NCBI GenBank assembly: GCA_016201825.1
Contig: JACQCD010000009.1
Span: 1-39,638 of the forward strand
From: Nitrospirota bacterium
Lineage (GTDB): Bacteria > Nitrospirota > Nitrospiria > 2-01-FULL-66-17
DNA: 39,638 nt
Reading direction: 5' to 3'
The notes beneath the pieces were generated by a model. That model worked only from the letters and a program-made list of their open reading frames with translations. It ran no database searches and was not told where the DNA came from. Both the position numbers and the translations under genes were made by a program. How positions within the stretch are numbered: the stretch's first letter is position 1; each line of letters begins with the position of its first letter. Below are positions 33,216 to 39,638 of the stretch, piece after piece.

Positions 33216-34813
33216 TGCAGGAGATGTTCGCCGCGCAGCAGATCGGTTTTTCGCTCCTCACGTTGGTGACGTTCTTGCCGCTGGCCGGCGCCGTGCTGAT
33301 CTGGGCGATCCGCGACACGGGCTGGGCGTGGCGGATCGGCTTGGGTGTGGCGGCCGCCGACTTCCTTCTGAGCCTGCCGCTGTTCTTCATGTTCACGCTG
33401 GACTCGGCGGCGATGCAGTTCGTCGAGCACTACTCGTGGATTCCCTCGCTGGGCATCAGCTACCACGTCGGGGTCGACGGGATCAGCATGCTCTTCGTCG
33501 TCCTGACGACGATGCTGGGCCTGCTGATCGTCGTCTACTCGCAGGGCGTCATCACCGGGCGTGTCCGGGGTTACTTGATGGCCCTGTTCGCGTTACAGAC
33601 GACGATGCTGGGCGTGTTCGTCTCGCTGGACCTAGTGTTGTTCTTCCTGTTTTGGGAACTGATGCTGATCCCGTCGTATTTCATGATCCGGCTCTGGGGC
33701 GGCGAGGGGCGCGAGTACGCCTCGATCAAGTACGTGCTCTATACGCTCCTGGGCAGTGTGTTGATGCTGGTGGGCATCGTCATCCTGTACCTCCAGCACT
33801 ACCGGTTTGCCTCGATCCACCATTTGTCGCCGGCCCTCTCGTTCGATCTGATGGACCTGCTGCGCACGCCGATGGCGCTCGATGTTCAAATGCTCGTCTT
33901 CGTGTTCCTCTTCTTCGGGTTCGCGTTCAAGACGCCGATCGTGCCGTTTCACACCTGGATGCCGGACGTGCTCCTGGCCGGGCCGATCGCGATGAGCGTG
34001 ATTCTGGCCGGGATCAAATTGGGCACGTTCGGGTTCGTGCGCTTCTCGCTTCCCTTGGCGCCGGACGCCTCGCGTGCCGCGTTGCCCGTCATGATGGTCC
34101 TCGGTTTGATTGGTATCCTCTACGGCGCGTACATCGCCCTGATGCAGGCCGATTTCCGCAAGCTCTTGGCGTACTCCTCGATCAGCCACTTGGGCTACGT
34201 CGCGCTCGGGATTTTCGCGCTGACGTACCAGGGTATCCAGGGCGGTCTCATCCAGATGATCAACCTCGGGATTACGACGGCGGGGCTCTTCTTCTTTGCC
34301 GGGTTCCTCTGGAACCGCCGGCAGACGCTCACGATCGCGGAGTTCGGTGGCCTGGCGAAGGGGATGCCGCTGCTGGCGACGTTCTTTTTGATCATCATCT
34401 TCTCGTCGATCGGCCTGCCGGGGACGAACGGCTTCATCGGCGAGTTCCTGATCCTCTTCGGCGCGTTCAAGGCGCACTGGGTCTACGGCGCCTCCGGTGT
34501 GTTAGGCGTGATTCTGGGCGCCGCGTATCTTTTGTGGTTCTATGAGCGCGCGATCTTCGGCAAGGTGACGAAGCCGGCCAATGAAAATCTGCGCGACCTC
34601 AGCCCGCGGGAGCTCGCCATTGCGCTCCCGCTCGTCGCGTTGATTTTCTGGATCGGGGTGTACCCGTCGCCGTTCCTGCACCGCATCAACGGTTCGGTCG
34701 ACGCGTTGTACATGCGTTTGAACCGAACCGCCACGATGGCCGCAGGGCTCCAGACGGAGGCTGCGGGCGCGGTGGTCCCTCCGGCCACGACTGGATACGA
34801 GGAGCCGCGATGA
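33212..34813 (+). CDS. nuoM: NADH-quinone oxidoreductase subunit M, first copy
   Basis: 533 residues from ATG 33212 (ATGA overlap). It keeps TM5 Glu in 'FFLFWELMLIPSYF', TM7 Lys in 'GFAFKTPIVPFHTWMPD', His in 'SSISHLGYV' and TM12 Glu in 'GFIGEFLILFG'. Next to TM8 Lys269 the segment AGIKLGTFGFVRF is two residues shorter than the usual AGxLLK... spacing. It is one of two adjacent NuoM subunits. Confidence 0.93.
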   Translation: MMQEMFAAQQIGFSLLTLVTFLPLAGAVLIWAIRDTGWAWRIGLGVAAADFLLSLPLFFMFTLDSAAMQFVEHYSWIPSLGISYHVGVDGISMLFVVLTTMLGLLIVVYSQGVITGRVRGYLMALFALQTTMLGVFVSLDLVLFFLFWELMLIPSYFMIRLWGGEGREYASIKYVLYTLLGSVLMLVGIVILYLQHYRFASIHHLSPALSFDLMDLLRTPMALDVQMLVFVFLFFGFAFKTPIVPFHTWMPDVLLAGPIAMSVILAGIKLGTFGFVRFSLPLAPDASRAALPVMMVLGLIGILYGAYIALMQADFRKLLAYSSISHLGYVALGIFALTYQGIQGGLIQMINLGITTAGLFFFAGFLWNRRQTLTIAEFGGLAKGMPLLATFFLIIIFSSIGLPGTNGFIGEFLILFGAFKAHWVYGASGVLGVILGAAYLLWFYERAIFGKVTKPANENLRDLSPRELAIALPLVALIFWIGVYPSPFLHRINGSVDALYMRLNRTATMAAGLQTEAAGAVVPPATTGYEEPR

Positions 34814-36396
34814 CGCTCGACCAGCACCTTCTGTCGATTATTCTGTTCGCGCCGTTCGCGGGGGCCATCATTCTGATCTTCGTGTCCGGGGAACGCCTGA
34901 CGCTCGTCCGGACCATCGCCGCGGTCTCGAGCTTCATCTCGTTCGCCGCATCCGTCTACCTGCTCTACGCGTTCGACTACGGGCGCGGCGGGTTCCAGTT
35001 TCTGGAACAGTACGAGTGGTCCAAGGATCTGGGGATCTCGTTCTTCCTCGGAGTGGACGGCGTCTCGGTGCCGCTCGTGCTGGCCTCGTCGCTGCTGCTC
35101 TTCGCCGGGATCTTCGTCTCCTGGCACATCGAGGACCGCGCCCGGGAGTTTTATATCTTCCTCTTGATCCTGGCCTCGGCGACGATCGGGGTGTACGTCT
35201 CGCTCGATTTGTTCTTCCTCTATTTCTTCTACGAGATGTCGGTGCTCCCGATGTACCCGCTGCTCGGCGTGTGGGGGAGTCACACCAAGGGCTACCTGGA
35301 GATGAAGGACACCGCCAAGCGGGATTCCCTGGCCTTCATCTTCAACTTCGCCTCCAACAGCAAGGAATACGCCGCGATGAAGCTGACGCTGTTCTTGTCG
35401 GCCGGCGCGGTGGTGGCGCTTCTCGGCATCTTGCTCACCTACGTGGGCACCGGGCTCCACACCTTCAACCTGATCGAGTTGCAGGGGCATGAGCAGCAGT
35501 TCACGCCGTTCCTCCGCAGCGCGATCTGGCTTTTGCTCTTCTTCGGGTTTGCATCGATCGCGCCGCTCTGGCCGATGCACTCCTGGTCGCCGGTCGGCCA
35601 CGCCGCCGCGCCCGCAGCGGTGAGCATGCTCCACGCGGGCGTGCTGATGAAGCTCGGCCACTTTTCGATCATCCGCGTAGGGTATTGGCTCTTCCCCCAG
35701 ACGACGAAGGAATGGGCGGGCCTCATCGCGATCCTCTGCGTGTTCTCAATTATCTACGGCGGTCTGGTCGCGTTTTTCCAGCGCGACACCAAATACGTCA
35801 TCGGCTATTCCAGCTCCAGCCACATGGGGTACATCTTCCTCGGCATGGCGGCCTTGAACATGATCAGCATGACCGGCGCGGTCCTCTATATGTTCGCCCA
35901 CGCGCTGGCCACGGGGATGCTCTTCGCCATGGCGGGGTTCGTCTACGACCAGACGCACACTCGGGACATCCCGTCGCTCGGAGGGTTGGGGCGAAAGATG
36001 CCCTTCATCATGGGGGCGTTCGTGATCGGGCTCATGGCCTCGGTGGGCCTGCCGGGGACGGTCAATTTCATCGGCGAACTCATGGTCCTGGCCGGGAGCT
36101 GGGAGCCGTACCCCGTTCAGACCGTCATCGCGGTGGTCGGGATCGCGATCACGCTGGCCTACCTGATGCGGATGTTCATGGGGCTGTTCCTGGGCGAGAT
36201 GGACCCCAAGTGGGCCCATGTCCACGACGCGAGCCCCATCATCGACCGCTTGCCGCTCCTGATCATGATTTTCGGCAGCCTCTACTTCGGCCTCTTCCCG
36301 ACCCAGTTCATCCACGTGATCAGCTCCGGGGTGCAGCCGATCCTCGAACAGATCCACTCGGCGGGCGCCGTGGCTGCAGCCCGGGGCGGAGGGTAG
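34810..36396 (+). CDS. nuoM2: NADH-quinone oxidoreductase subunit M, second copy (2M-type)
   Basis: 528 residues; start overlaps the first nuoM stop (ATGA). Glu142 in 'YFFYEMSVLPMYP', Lys281 in 'AGVLMKLGHF', His in 'SSSSHMGYI' and Glu in 'VNFIGELMVL' are kept. The TM7 Lys of the usual GFAxKxP block is missing: this copy reads F-A-S-I-A-P (247-252), with Ile250 at the Lys position. It is the extra antiporter-like subunit of a 2M complex I, clearly diverged from the first copy. Confidence 0.92.
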   Translation: MTLDQHLLSIILFAPFAGAIILIFVSGERLTLVRTIAAVSSFISFAASVYLLYAFDYGRGGFQFLEQYEWSKDLGISFFLGVDGVSVPLVLASSLLLFAGIFVSWHIEDRAREFYIFLLILASATIGVYVSLDLFFLYFFYEMSVLPMYPLLGVWGSHTKGYLEMKDTAKRDSLAFIFNFASNSKEYAAMKLTLFLSAGAVVALLGILLTYVGTGLHTFNLIELQGHEQQFTPFLRSAIWLLLFFGFASIAPLWPMHSWSPVGHAAAPAAVSMLHAGVLMKLGHFSIIRVGYWLFPQTTKEWAGLIAILCVFSIIYGGLVAFFQRDTKYVIGYSSSSHMGYIFLGMAALNMISMTGAVLYMFAHALATGMLFAMAGFVYDQTHTRDIPSLGGLGRKMPFIMGAFVIGLMASVGLPGTVNFIGELMVLAGSWEPYPVQTVIAVVGIAITLAYLMRMFMGLFLGEMDPKWAHVHDASPIIDRLPLLIMIFGSLYFGLFPTQFIHVISSGVQPILEQIHSAGAVAAARGGG

Positions 36397-36399
36397 CGC

Positions 36400-37866
36400 G
36401 TGGAATTCACGCTTTCAGTCAGCGCCGCCGATCTCCTCTTGATGCTCCCCGAGTTCTTGCTCACGGGCTTGGCCTGTCTCGTCCTCGTTCTGGATTTCAG
36501 CTTCCCGAAGATCAGCAAGGCCACGCTCGCCTGGATCACCGCGGCCGGCCTCTCCGGAATTCTGGTGAGCCTGGTGTGGATGTTCGCCTCGGGGCTGCAG
36601 GGCGCGCTGTTCAAGGGCATGTTCGTGCTCGACGCGTTCGCGGTATTCTTCAAGATCATCGTCGTGTTCTCCACGCTCATCGTCCTCTTGGCGTCGCTCG
36701 ACTACATCAAGCGGATTTACCTGTTCCGCGGCGAGTACTACGTGATGATCATGCTGGCGGCGCTGGGGATGCTCTTCATGGCCTCGGCCAACGACCTCTT
36801 GAGCATGTTCATCACGATCGAGTTCTCCACGTTCGGGTTCTACGTCTTGGTGGCGTACCTCCGCGAAGACGATCTGCGTTCCAGCGAGGCGGGGTTGAAG
36901 TTCTTCGTGCTGAGCGTGTTCACCGCCGCGATCATGGTCTTCGGGATCAGCCTCATCTACGGCGAGACGGGGACGATTATCTTCCCCGAGCTGGCCGCCT
37001 CGCACCCGGTGTTGACGGGCGGTCTGGTCATCGGCTTTCTGTGCGTCCTCGTGGGGCTGGGCTTTAAGATCGGCGCGGTGCCCTTTCACAACTGGATTCC
37101 GGACATTTACCAGGGCGCGCCCACCCCCATCACGGCCTATCTGTCGATCGCGCCGAAGGCCGCGGCGATCGCGATCGTGCTGCGAATCTTCTTCTCGACG
37201 TTCGCCGAGTTCAAGCCCGAGTGGGTCTGGTTGCTGATCGGGATGGCGGCGCTGTCGATGACCTACGGCAATATCGTGGCGATTGCGCAGAAGGACATCA
37301 AGCGCCTGCTGGCGTACTCCGGGATCGCCCAGATGGGCAACCTGCTCATCGGGCTTGCCGCCGGCACGAAGATGGGCGGGGATTCGGTGCTCTTCTATCT
37401 GGTGACCTACCTCGTGGCCAACCTCGGGGCCTTCGCCGTCGTCATCATCTTCTCCAATCTGACCGGCAGCGACCAGATCGACGATTACAGCGGTCTCAGC
37501 CGCCGGTCGCCGCTCCTGGCGGCCGCGATGATGGTCTTTCTGCTCTCGCTCGCCGGCGTGCCGCCGCTGGCGGGGTTCATCGGGAAGATCTACGTCTTCA
37601 CCGCCGCGATGCACGAAGGATTGATCGCGCTGGTGATTATCGGCCTGATCAACATCGTGATCTCGATGTATTACTACCTCGTGGTCGTCAAGAAGATGTA
37701 CATTGGCCAGCCCACCGACCACCGCCCCATTCCCCTCTCTGTGCCGATGAAGGCCGTCGTGTACGCGACGGTGATCGGGACGGTCGCGCTCGGCGTCTAT
37801 CCCAAACCGTTCATCGAGTGGGCCGTCGCCTCCACGAGCCTGTTCTCTCACCTCATCGGGCCGTAA
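36400..37866 (+). CDS. nuoN: NADH-quinone oxidoreductase subunit N
   Basis: 488 residues from GTG 36400. TM5 Glu in 'FITIEFSTFGFYVLVAY', TM7 Lys in 'GLGFKIGAVPFHNWIPD' and the 'IAPKAAAIAIVLRIF' Lys of TM8 mark NuoN. Last gene of the operon; a short GGGCTG-TT-CAGCCC palindrome follows at about 37869-37882. Confidence 0.94.
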   Translation: MEFTLSVSAADLLLMLPEFLLTGLACLVLVLDFSFPKISKATLAWITAAGLSGILVSLVWMFASGLQGALFKGMFVLDAFAVFFKIIVVFSTLIVLLASLDYIKRIYLFRGEYYVMIMLAALGMLFMASANDLLSMFITIEFSTFGFYVLVAYLREDDLRSSEAGLKFFVLSVFTAAIMVFGISLIYGETGTIIFPELAASHPVLTGGLVIGFLCVLVGLGFKIGAVPFHNWIPDIYQGAPTPITAYLSIAPKAAAIAIVLRIFFSTFAEFKPEWVWLLIGMAALSMTYGNIVAIAQKDIKRLLAYSGIAQMGNLLIGLAAGTKMGGDSVLFYLVTYLVANLGAFAVVIIFSNLTGSDQIDDYSGLSRRSPLLAAAMMVFLLSLAGVPPLAGFIGKIYVFTAAMHEGLIALVIIGLINIVISMYYYLVVVKKMYIGQPTDHRPIPLSVPMKAVVYATVIGTVALGVYPKPFIEWAVASTSLFSHLIGP

Positions 37867-37937
37867 TCGGGCTGTTCAGCCCGCTGGAGGGGCGATCAGG
37901 CGCTATGCCATAATTCCCCCGCGCGAAGGAATTCGTC

Positions 37938-38720
37938 ATGAAGAACCTCCACCGTTTGATGTTCGCTGTCTGTGTCACGGTCGCGTTGCTGGCAGTGGCT
38001 TGCCAGACCGTTCCGCTCACCGGGCGGCACCAACTCATGCTGATCTCGCCCGACGAGGAGCGGAATTTGGGCGAGGAAGCCTACAAGAAGGCGATCACAT
38101 CATCGAAGCTCAGCCAAGACCAGGCCGCGACCGACATGGTCCGCCGCGTAGGGGAACGCATCGCGAAGGCGGCCAATCGGCCCGATTATCACTGGGAGTT
38201 CAATCTGGTTGAGGACAAGACGCCGAACGCGTTCTGCCTACCAGGCGGGAAGGTCGTCGTCTACACCGGTATCCTGCCGTTCACGAAGGATGAAACGGGC
38301 CTCGCGGTCGTGGTGGGCCACGAGGTCGCGCATGCCCTCGCGCGTCACGGCGCGGAGCGGATGTCCACCGGCCTCCTGACCGAGCTGGCCGGGAAGACGG
38401 CCGGCATCGTCTTCGGCGGGGGCAATCCCCAGACCGAGAAACAGGTCGAAGAGGCCTTTGGCATCGGGAGCAACGTGGGTATCATGCTGCCGTTCAGCCG
38501 CCACCAGGAATCAGAAGCCGACGAGATCGGCCTGTTCACGATGGCCAAAGCCGGCTACGACCCGCGCCAAGCCATCGAGTTCTGGCAGCGCATGGAACAA
38601 GCCAAAAACGGCAAGCCCCCGGAGTTTCTCTCTACCCACCCGAGCGATGAGACGCGGGTCAAGCGGATCGAAGGCTGGATGCCGGAGGCGCTGAAGATCT
38701 ACGGGGCGCAGGCGAAGTAG
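37938..38720 (+). CDS. M48-family zinc metallopeptidase, lipoprotein
   Basis: 260 residues. The N-terminus is a lipoprotein signal with lipobox LLAVAC (Cys22). Zinc motif HEVAH at 128-132, third ligand in 'ESEADEIG', and a late 'FLSTHPSDETRVKRI' block are typical of M48 (LoiP/YcaL/BepA-like, without TPR repeats). It is predicted to act on envelope proteins. AAGGAA precedes the ATG. Confidence 0.92.
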   Translation: MKNLHRLMFAVCVTVALLAVACQTVPLTGRHQLMLISPDEERNLGEEAYKKAITSSKLSQDQAATDMVRRVGERIAKAANRPDYHWEFNLVEDKTPNAFCLPGGKVVVYTGILPFTKDETGLAVVVGHEVAHALARHGAERMSTGLLTELAGKTAGIVFGGGNPQTEKQVEEAFGIGSNVGIMLPFSRHQESEADEIGLFTMAKAGYDPRQAIEFWQRMEQAKNGKPPEFLSTHPSDETRVKRIEGWMPEALKIYGAQAK

Positions 38721-38768
38721 GGGCTCGAAAAATGGGGTTGAGATAGCCCCCCGTATGGTCCGCTCTCT

Positions 38769-39638
38769 TTATTCCCTCCCGCCGGCGCTGATCCCTTGCG
38801 TGTAAATATCGTAGTTCGTCCCGCCGCGAGGATCCTGCCATGCGATGATGGCGCCGCCGGCGCCGTCCGACGTCAACTGGAGCGCACCCTGGTTATCGGC
38901 GGCCGTGGAGATGGCGATCCCGTCGGCCGGCCACAGCAGCACCCCGAGGCCGTTCACTCGCTGGGCGTAGATGTCGTAATTGGTCCCGCTGCGAGCATCC
39001 TGCCAGGCGATGATGGCCCCGCCGTAACCGTCCGAACTCACGTGGGGAGAGTATTGGTTATTGGCGGCGGTGGAGACGGCGACCCCGTTGGCCGTCCATA
39101 GAGGCCATCCGCCACTGGTCACTCGCTGGGCGTAAATGTCGGACGTCGTGCCGACACGAAAATCCTGCCAGGCGATGATGGCGCCGCCGGCGCCATCGGA
39201 TGTCAACTGGAGCGCGCTCTGGGTACTGGCGGCGGTGGAGACGGGAATTCCATTGGCGGTCCACAACACGGCTCCGGTGCTGGTGACCCGTTGGGCGTAG
39301 ATGTCGGACGTGGTGCCGGCACGAAAATCCTCCCAGGCGATGATGGCGCCGCCGGCGCCATCGGACGTCAACTGGAGCGCGCCCTGATTATTGGCGGCGG
39401 TGGAGACGGCGACCCCGTCGGCGGTCCACAGGACGGCCCCGGCGCTGGTGACGCGCTGGGCGTAGATGTCGGAGGTCGAGCCGCTGCGAGCATCCTGCCA
39501 GGCGATGATGGCGCCGGCGGCGCCATCGGACGTTAACTGGAGCGCGCCCTGATTATTGGCGGCGGTGGAGACGGCGACCCCGTCGGCGGTCCACAGGACG
39601 GCCCCGGCGCTGGTGACGCGCTGGGCGTAGATGTCGGA
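38769..39638 (-). CDS. tandem-repeat protein (beta-propeller-like), 5' end outside the window
   Basis: At least 290 residues, open on the minus strand from the right edge to a TAA at 38769. Each 55-residue unit has 'DGAGGAIIAWQD.R.GT..DIYAQRV...G..LWTANGV.VSTAA..Q.ALQLTS'. This resembles repeats of secreted or cell-surface proteins whose units form propeller blades. No N-terminus is visible, so secretion is inferred. Converges with the M48 lipoprotein gene. Confidence 0.75.
   Translation of the reverse strand, partial: SDIYAQRVTSAGAVLWTADGVAVSTAANNQGALQLTSDGAAGAIIAWQDARSGSTSDIYAQRVTSAGAVLWTADGVAVSTAANNQGALQLTSDGAGGAIIAWEDFRAGTTSDIYAQRVTSTGAVLWTANGIPVSTAASTQSALQLTSDGAGGAIIAWQDFRVGTTSDIYAQRVTSGGWPLWTANGVAVSTAANNQYSPHVSSDGYGGAIIAWQDARSGTNYDIYAQRVNGLGVLLWPADGIAISTAADNQGALQLTSDGAGGAIIAWQDPRGGTNYDIYTQGISAGGRE
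38842..39638. repeat. 165-bp exact-period tandem repeats
   Basis: The marker GCGATGATG starts at 38842, 39007, 39172, 39337 and 39502, so the period is exactly 165 bp (55 codons). Units nearest the right edge are almost identical (39545-39638 repeats 39380-39473), which indicates recent duplication. Confidence 0.9.

Noticed and set aside
38842-39638. CRISPR array
   Set aside because: The repeats are 165 bp, contiguous and in frame, so they are protein-coding tandem repeats.

Overview
The window is high-GC bacterial DNA with mostly co-directional operons, frequent 4-bp start/stop overlaps and many GTG starts. It carries no rRNA or tRNA and no clear phage or transposase gene. The best lineage clue is the complex I operon at its right end. 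It has two consecutive nuoM genes, the arrangement of the '2M' complex I known from Nitrospira and several unrelated lineages. A Nitrospirota-like or similar environmental bacterium is my tentative guess; nothing in the window proves it.

Layout. (1) 1-5398: the end of a serine beta-lactamase-type hydrolase (minus strand), then a SirB1-type protein, a small [2Fe-2S] ferredoxin-like protein overlapping an MsbA-type ABC exporter, a small membrane protein and a 2H phosphoesterase-like protein. (2) 5399-9578: a stretch that looks lower in GC. A 750-bp gene-poor leader is followed by five genes that together look like a peptide-modification (RiPP) system: a lasso-type B2 transglutaminase-fold protease, an 86-aa Gly/His-rich precursor, an HprK-like kinase, a PqqD-like carrier and an NTP_transf_5 nucleotidyltransferase. 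(3) 9606-13443: mostly minus-strand housekeeping genes (SAM methyltransferase, RNase HIII-like, M48 peptidase), tiny cysteine-rich ORFs, an orphan Fis-type HTH and a decayed-looking stretch. (4) 13466-20850: FKBP isomerase, ExoD-like protein, alkaline-phosphatase-fold enzyme, a DAP-dehydrogenase-like oxidoreductase, an MgtA-type P-type ATPase, a zinc-binding protein and a YacP-type NYN nuclease. (5) 20850-24081: MarC-family protein plus TrkH/TrkA potassium uptake, with two REP-like palindromic elements and a near-consensus sigma-70 promoter. (6) 24209-37866: nuoA-B-C-D-G-I-J-K-L-M-M-N, without nuoE, nuoF or nuoH. (7) 37938-39638: an M48 lipoprotein and the C-terminal part of a secreted-type protein made of exact 165-bp tandem repeats.

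Most exciting region: the 6149-9578 cluster. The precursor leader matches the lasso-peptide recognition pattern (Y/W-x2-P-x-L-x3-G-x5-T) exactly. There is no lasso cyclase (asparagine-synthetase homologue) in the window, and the predicted core has no Asp/Glu at ring position 7-9. The core is instead a tandem glycine/histidine/tyrosine repeat. The B2 protease and PqqD carrier would remove the leader, and the kinase and nucleotidyltransferase would then modify a linear peptide. A long hairpin lies just after the precursor gene, and the precursor has a near-perfect ribosome binding site. This looks like a lasso-derived, cyclase-less RiPP class.
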